From assembly GCF_000381745.1 (NCBI RefSeq), contig NZ_KB906972.1, positions 62,001 through 126,000 of the forward strand: a stretch of DNA of 64,000 bases, written 5' to 3'. Of the stretch, positions 1 through 9,405 are shown in pieces. Position 1 is the first letter of the stretch. Every line of letters starts with the position of its first letter. The position numbers and the translations under genes are program-made. Source of the stretch: Psychromonas ossibalaenae ATCC BAA-1528. GTDB lineage: Bacteria; Pseudomonadota; Gammaproteobacteria; Enterobacterales; Psychromonadaceae. The notes under the pieces are model-generated. The model saw only the letters and a list, made by a program, of their open reading frames with translations, had not been told where the DNA came from and did not search any database.

Positions 1-183
1 GATTGTACTGCTGATTTCAGTATTTATAGTCTGCTGATCAATATTAATTAACTGCCATTCATTTTGAAGCTGCGTTAGTTCAATAGTCGCTGGTGAAACA
101 TCCGTATTGTTGACCGCCGCTGTGCTGCAGGAGAATAAAAATAATGATGTTGATAAAACTGCCGCTGTTTTAAACAGGTCCAT
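1..183 (-). CDS. META/HslJ-like lipoprotein, N-terminal part (cut by window edge)
   Basis: Reading leftwards from an ATG at 183, a frame stays open to the window edge (61 codons). The N-terminus is a lipoprotein signal: a short charged start, a hydrophobic stretch, and lipobox LFSC at residues 16-19. The mature part begins with a linker and then ELTQLQNEWQLINIDQQ, which resembles the start of META/HslJ-type domains (LxxxxWxLxxI). The family is envelope-located and HslJ is linked to heat and novobiocin tolerance; the role here is unknown. The ATG is preceded by AAGGAAAG and overlaps the last 14 bases of spoT, so translation may be coupled to spoT. The lipoprotein call is fairly secure; the META assignment rests on a short stretch. 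Confidence 0.6.
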   Translation of the reverse strand, partial: MDLFKTAAVLSTSLFLFSCSTAAVNNTDVSPATIELTQLQNEWQLINIDQQTINTEISSTI

Positions 184-2326
184 TTGGCTTTCCTTCGGTT
201 TTATTTTTTTTATTGCTTCGTTTGACACTGGTTACGCTGGAAAGTTTCTTAATCTGGCGCATTACTCGTGATAAATGAATTCGATTGATAACAGTTAAGG
301 TTAAATTGATTGAATAGATATGTTCCGGTAATTCAGTGGTTTGAAGATCCACCACATTAGCATTGCTTTTAGCAATGATATTAAACAGTTGAGCCAGACC
401 TGCTTTGTGATTAATCATCATGATATTGAGATCGCTGGAATATTCATACTGATTCATGAAGTCCATATCCCATTCAACGGGAATATATTTATCTAATTCA
501 TTTTCATAACCGGTAACATTATGGCAGTTCTGCAGATGCACCACCAAACCTTTACCCGGGCTGGCATGAGCAACAATAGTATCGCCGGGCAGTGGTTTAC
601 AGCAGTTCGCGTAAGATATCATCATATCTTCAGTACCTTTGATTGCACTTTGACGGGTCTGCTGTTTTAATTCCGACTCGGTTAACTCTGCTGTGTTACC
701 ACGCAGGCGACGGGCAATAATAATACTCATAAGCTTACCGCTGCCGATTTCGTGCAGCAGGCTGTTAAAATCATCAAGATGGTGATCTGCAATAACTCTA
801 TCGATATTTTCCTGCGGAATATCAGATAGATTGGTACGGTTAAGTGCCTGTTTTAATAAACGTCGACCTTCAGGAATGGTGAGCTCTTTTGGCAGCAGCT
901 TCAGGTACTGGCGAATATTGTTGCGTGCTTTATGAGTTGCAACAAAGTTTAACCAGTCTGCGCAGGGCTGTGGTTTACTTGCAGTGATAATCTGAATTGT
1001 CTGGCCGCTTTCAAGTTTATCACTGAGCAGTGCAAACTCTTTATCAATTTTGGCGCCCGTGCAGCGGTGGCCGATTTTGGTATGCAGTGCATAGGCAAAA
1101 TCAACAGGTGTTGCATGAGCAGGTAATACAATTATTTTACCCTGTGGTGTTAATACGTGAATTTCGTTATTACCCAGTTCCTGTTTAATATTTTCCAGCA
1201 TGACCAGTGAGTTGGTTGTATTGTCTTCCTGATCAGAGAGTCCCTGGAACCAGTTACGCGTCTGCAGCTGTGCTGTCATATTCGAGTTGCCGCTGCCTTC
1301 TTTGTAGCTCCAGTGCGCGGCTATGCCTTGTTTAGCTACTGCATCCATATCTTCGGTACGGATCTGAATTTCAATATTCACACCATGATGGGTGATTAAA
1401 GTTGTATGCAGCGATTGATAGCTGTTTGATTTTGGAATCGCAATATAATCTTCAAAATGCTCGAGTTTAGGCTGATAGAGGTGATGCATCTGGCCTAATA
1501 CTCGGTAACAGGTATCAAGATCTTTAACTATGATACGGAAAGCGTAAACATCCATTACATCATGGAACTGGCAGCCTTTTTTACGCATTTTTCGGTATAA
1601 ACTGTACAGGTGTTTTTCACGCCCGATAACTTCAGCTTCAATTGACATGCCGTTTAGTTTTGCTGAAATCTCATCACAGATGCTTTGAATAAAATCTTTT
1701 CGATTGCCGCGTGCTTTGGTGATGGCATCTTTTAATACATAATATCGGGCGGAATTTTGTGCTTTGAAGGCAAGCTGTTCTAGTTCATTTTTAAGGTGGT
1801 GAAGACCAAGCCGGTCCGCAATAGGAGTGAATATCTCGAAGGTTTCACGAGCAATGCGCCTGCGTTTATCAAGACGTAATGAGTCTAAGGTGCGCATGTT
1901 GTGGACACGATCGGCAAGTTTAATCAGCATAACCCGGAAGTCTTTAGACATTGCTATCAGCATTTTGCGGATATTTTCTGCCTGCGCCTGCTCGCGGTCT
2001 TTAAAGTTAACTTTATCTAATTTAGTAACACCTTCCACTAACTCGGCAACACTTGGATTGAATGTATCTGAAAGTTCCTGGTAGGTTACCTCTGTATCTT
2101 CAAGGACATCATGCAGTAGAGCCGCAGCAATTGCTTCATGATCTAGTTTCATCTCCGCCAGTATTTCAGCAACTGCTACGGGGTGAGTGATATAAGGTTC
2201 GCCGCTTGCCCGTTGAACGCCGTCATGTGCAGCGTAAGCAAACTCATAAGCTCGCTCAATAAACTGACATTGCTCAGCGGCAAGGTAAGATTGAGTCAAA
2301 TCTTTAAGTGCTTGAAATATTAACAT
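170..2326 (-). CDS. spoT: Bifunctional (p)ppGpp synthetase/hydrolase SpoT
   Basis: SpoT makes and degrades the alarmone (p)ppGpp. The 718-residue product matches SpoT over its whole length. The N-terminal HD hydrolase domain keeps its His-Asp pair (H72-D73, in ALLHDVLEDTEV) and the following ED. Next come the RelA/SpoT synthetase domain (GREKHLYSLYRKM, DVMDVYAFRIIV), a TGS domain (about residues 385-445, VDFAYALHTKIGHRC), a zinc-finger/helical region (YANCCKPLPGDTI) and a C-terminal ACT domain. The ATG at 2326 (MLIFQALKDL) is chosen over one 17 codons upstream because it has AAGG at a normal distance and aligns with SpoT N-termini. The usual upstream partners gmk and rpoZ are absent; the upstream neighbour is nfo. 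Confidence 0.97.
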   Translation of the reverse strand: MLIFQALKDLTQSYLAAEQCQFIERAYEFAYAAHDGVQRASGEPYITHPVAVAEILAEMKLDHEAIAAALLHDVLEDTEVTYQELSDTFNPSVAELVEGVTKLDKVNFKDREQAQAENIRKMLIAMSKDFRVMLIKLADRVHNMRTLDSLRLDKRRRIARETFEIFTPIADRLGLHHLKNELEQLAFKAQNSARYYVLKDAITKARGNRKDFIQSICDEISAKLNGMSIEAEVIGREKHLYSLYRKMRKKGCQFHDVMDVYAFRIIVKDLDTCYRVLGQMHHLYQPKLEHFEDYIAIPKSNSYQSLHTTLITHHGVNIEIQIRTEDMDAVAKQGIAAHWSYKEGSGNSNMTAQLQTRNWFQGLSDQEDNTTNSLVMLENIKQELGNNEIHVLTPQGKIIVLPAHATPVDFAYALHTKIGHRCTGAKIDKEFALLSDKLESGQTIQIITASKPQPCADWLNFVATHKARNNIRQYLKLLPKELTIPEGRRLLKQALNRTNLSDIPQENIDRVIADHHLDDFNSLLHEIGSGKLMSIIIARRLRGNTAELTESELKQQTRQSAIKGTEDMMISYANCCKPLPGDTIVAHASPGKGLVVHLQNCHNVTGYENELDKYIPVEWDMDFMNQYEYSSDLNIMMINHKAGLAQLFNIIAKSNANVVDLQTTELPEHIYSINLTLTVINRIHLSRVMRQIKKLSSVTSVKRSNKKNKTEGKPNGPV

Positions 2327-2492
2327 TTGCGACCTTATTTTTAATAACCTGTCAATAATAGTAAAGCCAGTTTGCATACTTGCAAAGTATAAAAACTAAC
2401 TTTTCTATTTTTATTGTGTTGATTGTTGTAATTATCGGATTTCTTTTACGGGAATATCCGAACTTATGCCTGCAGAAGTCATTTTTGTTAAA

Positions 2493-3341
2493 TCAGCTTT
2501 CTACTGCCCAGTCTTTTAACTGCTGGATTTCCTGCGCCCAGATCTCCGGGTTGGTTGTTTCTAATACCATGGGGATATTATCAAATCTTGAGTCCTGCAT
2601 GATATATTTAAAGCAGGACCAGCCGATCTCGCCTGCGCCTAATGAAGCGTGACGATCCACTCTGCTTGCCAGTGGCACTTTGCTGTCATTAATATGCATA
2701 GCCGCCAGATATTCAAAGCCGACGATGTCTGAGAATGCTTGAAAGGTTTCGCGGCAGGCTTCTTCACTGCGCAGATCGTAACCGGAAACAAAAGTATGGC
2801 AGGTGTCTAGGCAAACTCCAACACGCTGTTTATCTTCGACATGCTCGATAATGACAGCCAGCTGTTCAAAAGAATAACCTAAATTGGTTCCTTGTCCTGC
2901 GGTGTTTTCGATCACGGCTTTGACTGTGGTTGTCTGCTGCAGAGCCCAGTTTATTGACTCGGCAACACGCAGCAGGCAGTCCTGTTCGCTGATTTTTTTT
3001 AGGTGACTGCCTGGATGGAAATTTAATAAGGTTAAGCCCAGCTGTTCGCAGCGCTGCATTTCATCTAAAAAAGCATTTCTAGATTTTTGTAATGCTTCCT
3101 GCTCAGGGTGCCCGAGGTTAATTAAATAGGAGTCGTGGGGTAATATCTGCTCCGGACTGTAATTATAACGAATACAGGCCGCTTTAAATTTACGGATGGT
3201 ATCATTATCAAGCGCTTTAGCTTCCCAGCGGCGTTGATTTTTGGTAAATAATGCAAAGGCGGTTGCACCTATTTCATGCGCATTTTTTGGGGCGTTGAAT
3301 ACGCCGCCTGAAGCACTTACATGTGCGCCGATGTATTTCAT
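2493..3341 (-). CDS. nfo: Deoxyribonuclease IV (AP endonuclease Nfo)
   Basis: Endonuclease IV cleaves DNA 5' to abasic sites and trims blocked 3' ends in base-excision repair. The 282-residue product has the usual family length and begins [18 protein letters not shown], the typical start. Metal-site segments of the xylose isomerase-like TIM barrel are visible: [52 protein letters not shown] and MVLETTNP. The ATG at 3341 is preferred to one 19 codons upstream because that extension is not family-like. It stands alone between spoT (same strand) and cbiB (divergent). Confidence 0.97.
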   Translation of the reverse strand: MKYIGAHVSASGGVFNAPKNAHEIGATAFALFTKNQRRWEAKALDNDTIRKFKAACIRYNYSPEQILPHDSYLINLGHPEQEALQKSRNAFLDEMQRCEQLGLTLLNFHPGSHLKKISEQDCLLRVAESINWALQQTTTVKAVIENTAGQGTNLGYSFEQLAVIIEHVEDKQRVGVCLDTCHTFVSGYDLRSEEACRETFQAFSDIVGFEYLAAMHINDSKVPLASRVDRHASLGAGEIGWSCFKYIMQDSRFDNIPMVLETTNPEIWAQEIQQLKDWAVES

Positions 3342-3580
3342 AGTTGAATATCCGAAAGTTATATAAGCCGTGAAGTATAAGTAAATTTTGCAGGGCAATA
3401 AATCAATTATCGGTATGGCTTATAAAGAATGAGGAAAATTTTACCGGGAAGTTAAGTTAAGCAGTAAAAAGCAGGTTTATTAGTCTCCTGAAATTAAACT
3501 GAAACTGCATAATAGCCTCGTTAGCAGCCTGTCAGCCTGCTATGATCTGCACCGTCAGTTGTCTTTTAAAAGGATTTTTC

Positions 3581-4525
3581 TTGTTAATTATCAAATTATT
3601 AAGTGCTTATTGTTTAGATATATTGTTTGCCGATCCCTATCGTATTCCACATCCAGTACAGGTTATCGGCTGGTTTATCAGCCGTCTGGAAAAAATGGCA
3701 CCGGCAGGTTTTAAAAAACAGTGGGGTACTGCCGCTAATTTAGTCGTTTTAAGTACAACTTTTTTTGTTTGTTTATGGCTGGCGAGGCTGCATTGGATAA
3801 TTGAAGTGTATTTACTTTACACTTGTCTGGCGACGCGCTCTTTAGCAGATGAGGCGCTTAAAGTTAAACGTATTATTGAGCAGGATGATATTAGTCTGGC
3901 GCGTCAGGAAATAGGTTATCTGGTCAGCCGTGATACCGGAAAGATGGATAAAAAACAGATTATCCGCAGCACTCTGGAAACTGTTGCAGAAAATACCGTC
4001 GATGCAGTTGTTTCGCCGTTGTTTTATATGCTGCTTGGTGCACTGCTTGAACCCTATATAGCAGGTTCAATGCTCGCGTGCGCTATGGTTTATAAAGCGG
4101 TTAATACGTTTGATTCCATGTGGGGTTACAAAACCGCGCAGTATAAAGATTTAGGCTGGTTTAGTGCCCGCCTGGATGACTGGGCAAATTATCTACCCGC
4201 TCGTCTGACCGGGGCTGTTTTACTGCCTGTTTCAGCATATCTGCTCAATTTAAACTGGAAAAATGCCTGGTTTATTTTTAAACGGGACCGCAGTAATCAT
4301 GCCAGCCCAAATTCCGGGCATCCTGAATCTGCTGTTGCCGGGGCCTTAGATATTCAGTTTGGCGGGCGCACTCAGTATTTTGGTGAGTGGCAGGATAAAC
4401 CGACAATCGGTGATAAAAATAAGCCGTTTACAGAAAGTTTAATCGGCAAAGCGGTCAAGCTGTTATGGTCGAGTTCCCTGCTGATGCTGGGCGTTATAAT
4501 TTTAATTTTAATTTTCACAGGATAA
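3581..4525 (+). CDS. cbiB: Adenosylcobinamide-phosphate synthase (CbiB/CobD)
   Basis: This inner-membrane enzyme attaches the aminopropanol (phosphate) arm to adenosylcobyric acid in late B12 synthesis. The sequence has family marks: LDILFADPYRIPHPVQVIG near the start, DTGKMDKKQIIRSTLETVAENTVDAVVSPL (read as two adjoining motifs), FDSMWGYKTAQYKDLG, NSGHPESAVAGAL, and several hydrophobic segments including the C-terminal one. I chose TTG at 3581, preceded by AAAAGGA. An in-frame ATG at 3542 lacks a ribosome binding site and would add 13 residues. The stop lies three bases before the next ATG, so it forms an operon with the aminotransferase-like cobC. Only late-step genes are visible, which suggests salvage or assimilation of corrinoids rather than full synthesis (inference). 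Confidence 0.9.
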   Translation: MLIIKLLSAYCLDILFADPYRIPHPVQVIGWFISRLEKMAPAGFKKQWGTAANLVVLSTTFFVCLWLARLHWIIEVYLLYTCLATRSLADEALKVKRIIEQDDISLARQEIGYLVSRDTGKMDKKQIIRSTLETVAENTVDAVVSPLFYMLLGALLEPYIAGSMLACAMVYKAVNTFDSMWGYKTAQYKDLGWFSARLDDWANYLPARLTGAVLLPVSAYLLNLNWKNAWFIFKRDRSNHASPNSGHPESAVAGALDIQFGGRTQYFGEWQDKPTIGDKNKPFTESLIGKAVKLLWSSSLLMLGVIILILIFTG

Positions 4526-4528
4526 TTC

Positions 4529-5614
4529 ATGGATTTACATGGTGGTAATGTGCACCGTCTGCAGCGGGACTGTACTCGGCAGGATAAAAAGCAGTGGTTA
4601 GATTATAGCGCGAATATCAATCCACTGGGCGTGCCGCAGTCGTTTACAAATGCATTAAATGAGCACCTGTATACGCTGGATGTTTATCCTGATCCTGATT
4701 ATGTCGATTTACGTCAGTCGTTAGCTGAATTTTCCAATGTTGAAATAGAGAATATTTTAGTAGGTAACGGTGCGACTGAGATGATTTTTCTCTTTTTTAA
4801 GGCGTTTAACGCATCAAAGGCGCTGATTATCGGGCCGACTTTTGCTGAATATGCCCGGGCTGCAGAATCTGCCGGGACACAGGTAGATTATTTTATTTTA
4901 GACTGGTCCAACGGTTTTAAGCTCGATATGCAGTTATTAGAAATGCAGATAAAGAGGGGATATCAAGTACTGACTTTATGTAATCCGAATAATCCGACGG
5001 GTAATCTGATAGATTTACAGACGTTAAAGAAGATTATAAGCCTGTGTGAAGATAATCAGGTGCAGCTGCTGTTAGATGAAGCCTTTATTGAATTTGCTGA
5101 CAGTGGTTTTCACAAAAGTGCAGTGATATTTCAGTCACCGTCGGTATTTATTGTAAGGGCATTAACTAAGTTTTTTGCTGTGCCGGGAATTCGTTTAGGC
5201 TGGGCGATTTCATTTAATGAAGTGCTGAATACCAAGATAGGGCAGATCCGTGAACCCTGGTCAGTAAATTGTTTTGCAGAGCTTGCCGGGATCACCGTGG
5301 TAAAAGATCAGAGCTATATTAATGATTCCATAACGTGGATAACGAATGAAAAGAGAGTTTTCAGAGACTTATTAAAAAGCTTAAATGGTATAGAGGTTTT
5401 TGAAACAAACTGTAATTTTATTCTGCTGCGTCTATGTATGCCGTTTACTGCACACGAGTGTCGGGAATATTTATTAACAGAGGGGGTTATCGTACGTGAT
5501 GCGGGTAACTTCATCGGTTTAGACAGCCGTTTTATTCGTGTTGCAGTAAAGGATGCGACATCTAATAAAAGGCTGTATCAGTTGTTAAAAAATTATCTGT
5601 TAATTACGTTCTAA
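4529..5614 (+). CDS. cobC: L-threonine-O-3-phosphate decarboxylase (CobC/CobD type)
   Basis: This PLP enzyme makes (R)-1-amino-2-propanol phosphate, the substrate joined by CbiB, so the adjacent pair is functionally coherent. It is a class II, HisC-like aminotransferase fold of 361 residues. Visible marks are the N-terminal LDYSANINPLGVP, the TLCNPNNPTGNL motif, LLLDEAFIEFAD (PLP aspartate region), and the Schiff-base lysine in ALTKFFAVPGIRLGW. Nomenclature is inverted between Salmonella (CobD) and Pseudomonas (CobC). The start has AGGATA upstream. The end overlaps the convergent DUF4124 gene by 15 bp. A histidinol-phosphate aminotransferase is the main alternative, but the start and the neighbour favour the cobalamin role. 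Confidence 0.88.
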   Translation: MDLHGGNVHRLQRDCTRQDKKQWLDYSANINPLGVPQSFTNALNEHLYTLDVYPDPDYVDLRQSLAEFSNVEIENILVGNGATEMIFLFFKAFNASKALIIGPTFAEYARAAESAGTQVDYFILDWSNGFKLDMQLLEMQIKRGYQVLTLCNPNNPTGNLIDLQTLKKIISLCEDNQVQLLLDEAFIEFADSGFHKSAVIFQSPSVFIVRALTKFFAVPGIRLGWAISFNEVLNTKIGQIREPWSVNCFAELAGITVVKDQSYINDSITWITNEKRVFRDLLKSLNGIEVFETNCNFILLRLCMPFTAHECREYLLTEGVIVRDAGNFIGLDSRFIRVAVKDATSNKRLYQLLKNYLLITF

Positions 5615-6064
5615 CCAGAATTTTTCTTCATTATAGCTTATTAAAATCCGGTGCTTTTCATGTTCGATAATATCAGCGCTGTTTTGAGAGGTAACAAAAC
5701 CCGAAGATTTATTACTGATCGATTTAAAGATGACTGACAGCATAACTTTCGGATCATCAAGTTCCCACTGGCCGGTATATATGATTTCACTGCTGCTGTC
5801 TGAAGTTTGTTTAATGGAGAAGAAGCCAGGATTTTTAAATACCCACTCATGTTTCGTCTGCCCGCTTTTTCCAGTCCATTTTCCGATTAAAAAGGGCTGT
5901 GAAAATTTATCCGCTGCTGATGAATCGGCCTGCATCGCTTCTATCTGCTCTTCAGCTTCTGTTTGTGAAAAGTGAGTCACTCCCTTTTCATCCTGCCAGG
6001 TGTAAATTTCTGCTGTCACGGAAAAAGAAGATAAAATCATTAATAAGGTAAAAAAATAGGGCAT
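5600..6064 (-). CDS. DUF4124-type secreted protein
   Basis: A 154-residue protein with a Sec signal peptide (hydrophobic residues 3-17, likely cut after VTA) followed directly by EIYTWQDEKGVTHFSQT. This W-x-D-x-x-G-x-x-H/x-F pattern is the hallmark of the DUF4124 module at the N-terminus of many periplasmic proteins. The remainder (WTGKSGQTKHEWVF... to the end) looks like a small beta-rich domain I cannot name. The ATG at 6064 is chosen because the upstream 20 codons do not fit a signal peptide. It overlaps the 3' end of cobC tail to tail. Function unknown. Confidence 0.75.
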   Translation of the reverse strand: MPYFFTLLMILSSFSVTAEIYTWQDEKGVTHFSQTEAEEQIEAMQADSSAADKFSQPFLIGKWTGKSGQTKHEWVFKNPGFFSIKQTSDSSSEIIYTGQWELDDPKVMLSVIFKSISNKSSGFVTSQNSADIIEHEKHRILISYNEEKFWLERN

Positions 6065-6177
6065 GTCCGTTGCTCTTCGATAATAATTAATCCATAGGGT
6101 AATAACTCTAATTTCGAACAGCAAGCTGAACCTTGCGGAGTCGTTAAAGTTAAATGTAAAAATGTGAGGAAAACAAG

Positions 6178-6447
6178 GTGACCTGTAAGTTCTGTACGGA
6201 AAGTTTATTTAAAGAAAAATTAGGGCGCTGTAAACGCTGCATGTGGCTTAATCTGACTCTACTTATATGCTCGGCGGCCGGCTGGTATTTCCTGCAGCAG
6301 TCAGGACCAAGGCAGGTTGAGACTATTGCTTTACTGCTGACATTTTTAGCCAGTTCACTGTTAATGCTTTTACATATTGGTGCGTATATTTATTATCGTC
6401 TGCGGAGAGTTGCTCACCCTACGGAAGATATACACAACCCAGAATAG
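6178..6447 (+). CDS. DUF3624 family small membrane protein
   Basis: An 89-residue protein starting at GTG with GTGAGGA seven bases upstream. The N-terminus has two CxxC pairs (CKFC and CKRC) around KLGRCKRCMW, typical of DUF3624 proteins of Vibrio and relatives. Two hydrophobic segments follow (about residues 23-39 and 47-68), suggesting an inner-membrane protein with a cytosolic zinc-ribbon-like head (inference). Its last 29 bases overlap the 3' end of anmK on the opposite strand. Function unknown. Confidence 0.75.
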   Translation: MTCKFCTESLFKEKLGRCKRCMWLNLTLLICSAAGWYFLQQSGPRQVETIALLLTFLASSLLMLLHIGAYIYYRLRRVAHPTEDIHNPE

Positions 6448-7531
6448 CATCTTGCTTTGCTCCGGTTACCGCCTTGAGAGGAACCGGCTTTTCTAAGCAG
6501 CGCTGCTCTGCCAGCCAGGCAAAAGCAACTGCTTCTACATACATAGGATCAATATGTAAGCTGTGAGTATCATTAATAGCATGCTTTGGTAATAAAATCT
6601 GTAAGCGTTCCATCAGCAGGGGATTTAGGGCACCTCCTCCGCAGACAAAAGCATCACAGCCCCGGCTGTGTATTTGAATCTGCTCAGAGATGGTGACAGC
6701 GCTGAATTCCAATAATGTCCGCTGAATATCTGCATCTGAATATTGTTCTGTATCGACTAAGCTTAGCTGCTGTTTAAGCCAGAGCAGATTGAATTTTTCC
6801 CGGCCGGTACTTTTAGGCGGCGCTTGTTTAAAATATGGTTCAGTCAGCAGCTGTGTTAATAAGGCTTGAATGACCTGTCCCTGTGCGGCAAAAGCCGCAT
6901 TTTTATCAAAGCTTTTCTGTTGAGTTTCATTGATCCAGGCATCCATTAACATATTGCCCGGGCCGGTATCATAACCGAGCACATTTTTATCCGACGTTAA
7001 TACACTGATATTGGCTATGCCGCCGATATTCACAATAATGCGGTTTTGCCCTTTTTCGGAAAATAGTGCCTGATGAAAAGCCGGGACTAATGGTGCTCCC
7101 TGTCCGCCGTAGGCCATATCCATACGTCTGAAATCGGCAACGCAGGGGATGCCTGTTCTGGCGGCAATTAAAGCTGCATCACCAATCTGCTGAGTAAAGG
7201 GATACAAACCGCAGGGGGAATGAAAAATAGTTTGTCCGTGACTGCCTATCGCAAAGATTTGCGGGGCAGATAAGCCGCTTTCTGTAAGCAGCTGATTAAC
7301 GGCATCGGCACAGGCTAAAGCGAACTGCTGATCCGTTTCCCCTAGTGTCTGCAGATCAACATGTTTATCCCGGCATATCTGTAAAAGGCGGCTGCGCAGG
7401 TTTTCGGGAAGATCCTGGGCATAACCTGCGACCTGTTCAAAACCTGAGCTTGTCCGCCGGGCGATGACTACATCTATTGCATCCAGACTGGTTCCAGACA
7501 TAATGCCTATGTAGTAACTGCCGGGGGTCAC
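6419..7531 (-). CDS. anmK: Anhydro-N-acetylmuramic acid kinase
   Basis: AnmK phosphorylates and opens 1,6-anhydro-MurNAc so cell-wall turnover products can be reused. The 370-residue protein has the family length. It carries the N-terminal ATP-binding motif GIMSGTSLDAIDVVIAR, IGSHGQTIFH, the acid-rich VADFRRMDMAYGGQGAPLVP, NIGGIANISVL, GYDTGPGNMLMDAW and FVCGGGALNPLLMERL. The start is GTG at 7531, immediately after the hemN stop, so its translation is probably coupled to hemN. It is the last gene of the yihI-DUF2489-hemN-anmK run. Confidence 0.96.
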   Translation of the reverse strand: MTPGSYYIGIMSGTSLDAIDVVIARRTSSGFEQVAGYAQDLPENLRSRLLQICRDKHVDLQTLGETDQQFALACADAVNQLLTESGLSAPQIFAIGSHGQTIFHSPCGLYPFTQQIGDAALIAARTGIPCVADFRRMDMAYGGQGAPLVPAFHQALFSEKGQNRIIVNIGGIANISVLTSDKNVLGYDTGPGNMLMDAWINETQQKSFDKNAAFAAQGQVIQALLTQLLTEPYFKQAPPKSTGREKFNLLWLKQQLSLVDTEQYSDADIQRTLLEFSAVTISEQIQIHSRGCDAFVCGGGALNPLLMERLQILLPKHAINDTHSLHIDPMYVEAVAFAWLAEQRCLEKPVPLKAVTGAKQDAILGCVYLP

Positions 7532-8899
7532 TTAGATTACCCGCGAGAACTGCTGCTGACGTGCTTTATTGCGTAAATAAACATCAAAACACATGCAGAT
7601 ATTACGAATTAATAAACGTCCCTTCGGTTTTACACAAATTTCGTCTGCGCTGACCGTGACCAGCTGGTCATCAATAAAGCACTGTAATAATTTAATATCT
7701 TCAGCAAAATACTGCGCAAAGTTTAAATCAAAATGCTGCTCAATCTCTTTAGTATCTAGTTTGAAGTTACAGATAAGTTTTTTGATCACTTCGCGGCGGA
7801 TCAGGTCATCCTGATTCAGCCCGACACCACGCCATTGCGCATGACCAGAGTTCTCAATCTGACTATAATAGTCCGCCAGCTTTTTCTGGTTCTGTGAATA
7901 ACAATGGCCGATCTGACTGATTGCGGAAACCCCCATCCCAAGGAGATCTGCGTCTTCCTGTGTGGTATACCCCTGGAAGTTACGATGTAATATGCCCTGC
8001 TGCTGTGCGCGAGCAAGTTCATCATCCGGTTTGGCAAAATGGTCCATGCCGATAAACTGATAGCCTGACTGAGTCAGAAATTCAATTGTATACTGGAGCA
8101 TCTCCAGCTTCTCTGCAGGTTTGGGCATGTCATCTTCATTAATTTTCCGCTGCGCTGCAAATATAGACGGCATATGCGCATAATTAAAGATCGATAAACG
8201 AGCAGGATCTAATTCCAATATTTTTTCTAAGGTGTGTGCAAAGCTGTCTTTAGTCTGCAGAGGAAGGCCGTAAATCATATCTAAATTGGTTGACTTGAAG
8301 CCCTGCTCTTTAGCACGGTTGAGCAGTTTGATAATAAACTCTTCATCCTGCTCGCGGTTGACTGCTTTCTGAACCTCTTTATTAAAATCCTGCACCCCCA
8401 GACTAAGGCGGTTAAAACCTTCAGCAGCTAGGTGATCAATTGTGCTCAGTTCAATTTCGCGCGGATCAACTTCGATACTTAATTCTGCAGATTCTTTAAA
8501 ATTGAAGTTATCACGAAGTACATTCATTAAACGGGTGATCTGCTCCGGTAATAAAAAGGTAGGTGTACCACCGCCCCAATGTAACTGGCTGACTTGACGA
8601 TTGGTGAAATGCGGTGCTTGAATCTTAATTTCCCGTTCAAGGTAATCCAGATATTTGTCTGCTTTACTCTGATGGCGGGTGATCACTTTGTTACAGCCGC
8701 AGAAGTAACAAAGTTTGTGACAGAAAGGAATATGGATATATAGTGAAAGCGGGCGTCCTGGATAGATAGTGCTCGCATCAATCAGCTGCAGGTAATTAAA
8801 GCTTTCATCAAATTCTAATGCCGTGGGATAGGAAGTGTATCTCGGGCCGCTGTAGTTGTATTTTTCAATTAAGGCTTGATCCCACACGAGCTTTTCCAT
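7532..8899 (-). CDS. hemN: Oxygen-independent coproporphyrinogen III oxidase HemN
   Basis: HemN is a radical SAM enzyme that converts coproporphyrinogen III to protoporphyrinogen IX without oxygen, in haem synthesis. The product is 455 residues, the family length. It begins with the typical YNYSGPRYTSYPTA and carries C60-x3-C64-x2-C67-x-C69 for the 4Fe-4S cluster. Further marks are LHWGGGTPTFL, SIEVDPREI and LSLGVQDFN. The C-terminal HemN domain is present, which separates it from HemW-like proteins. It sits 16 bp after DUF2489 and abuts anmK. Confidence 0.97.
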   Translation of the reverse strand: MEKLVWDQALIEKYNYSGPRYTSYPTALEFDESFNYLQLIDASTIYPGRPLSLYIHIPFCHKLCYFCGCNKVITRHQSKADKYLDYLEREIKIQAPHFTNRQVSQLHWGGGTPTFLLPEQITRLMNVLRDNFNFKESAELSIEVDPREIELSTIDHLAAEGFNRLSLGVQDFNKEVQKAVNREQDEEFIIKLLNRAKEQGFKSTNLDMIYGLPLQTKDSFAHTLEKILELDPARLSIFNYAHMPSIFAAQRKINEDDMPKPAEKLEMLQYTIEFLTQSGYQFIGMDHFAKPDDELARAQQQGILHRNFQGYTTQEDADLLGMGVSAISQIGHCYSQNQKKLADYYSQIENSGHAQWRGVGLNQDDLIRREVIKKLICNFKLDTKEIEQHFDLNFAQYFAEDIKLLQCFIDDQLVTVSADEICVKPKGRLLIRNICMCFDVYLRNKARQQQFSRVI

Positions 8900-8915
8900 T
8901 TATCTCTCTCTTGTT

Positions 8916-9395
8916 TTATATTGAAAATGTTTCTAACTGTAGTGCTTCTTTGATTACAGCATCTTCAAGTTCCGCTTCAGCAATCTGACGGCGCATATCC
9001 AGCATTTTTATCTCTTTGACCGGAAACTTTTTACGCTCATCATGAGTCGGCATATCTTTCACTTTATCAAACATAGCAGACAGTGCCGGGTACTGCTCTT
9101 GTATATCAATCGGCTGCTTGATCAGTAAAGTTTCAAGTAAAACCGTTAAACGGATTGCCGCTTCAGATACATTACACTGTTTTTGTGCAGTCGCACGGGC
9201 AATAAAGCGGATACTTTCACAGATATTATCGTTACGCTGCTGCTTCTTCAGTGCCTGTTGTTCTTTTTTCTGAGCTTCAAGCTGCAGATTACGGGCTTTG
9301 TGCACTTTGATTTTATTAATCAAGGTGCCGGCATAAAAGGACAGGGCAATAATGATAACAACAGAAACTGCAGCTAATACGATATTTAGATCCAT
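8916..9395 (-). CDS. DUF2489 family membrane-anchored protein
   Basis: A 159-residue protein with one N-terminal transmembrane helix (residues 5-25), a Lys/Gln-rich coiled-coil-like stretch, and a conserved helical domain (CESIRFIARATAQKQCNVSEAAIRLTVLL split across the middle). This matches DUF2489 proteins, which commonly lie between yihI and hemN in Vibrio- and Shewanella-like genomes; the same order is seen here. Function is unknown. The spacing of 10 bp to yihI and 16 bp to hemN supports one transcript. Confidence 0.82.
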   Translation of the reverse strand: MDLNIVLAAVSVVIIIALSFYAGTLINKIKVHKARNLQLEAQKKEQQALKKQQRNDNICESIRFIARATAQKQCNVSEAAIRLTVLLETLLIKQPIDIQEQYPALSAMFDKVKDMPTHDERKKFPVKEIKMLDMRRQIAEAELEDAVIKEALQLETFSI

Positions 9396-9405
9396 GCTTT
9401 ACTCG

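Noticed and set aside
2380..2652. 90-codon plus-strand frame overlapping the nfo end
   Set aside because: It lies opposite the conserved nfo C-terminus and has no start signals or homology.
3399..3580. Possible cobalamin riboswitch before cbiB
   Set aside because: The only likeness is CAGGAGAC on the opposite strand; the conserved core segments and their order are missing.
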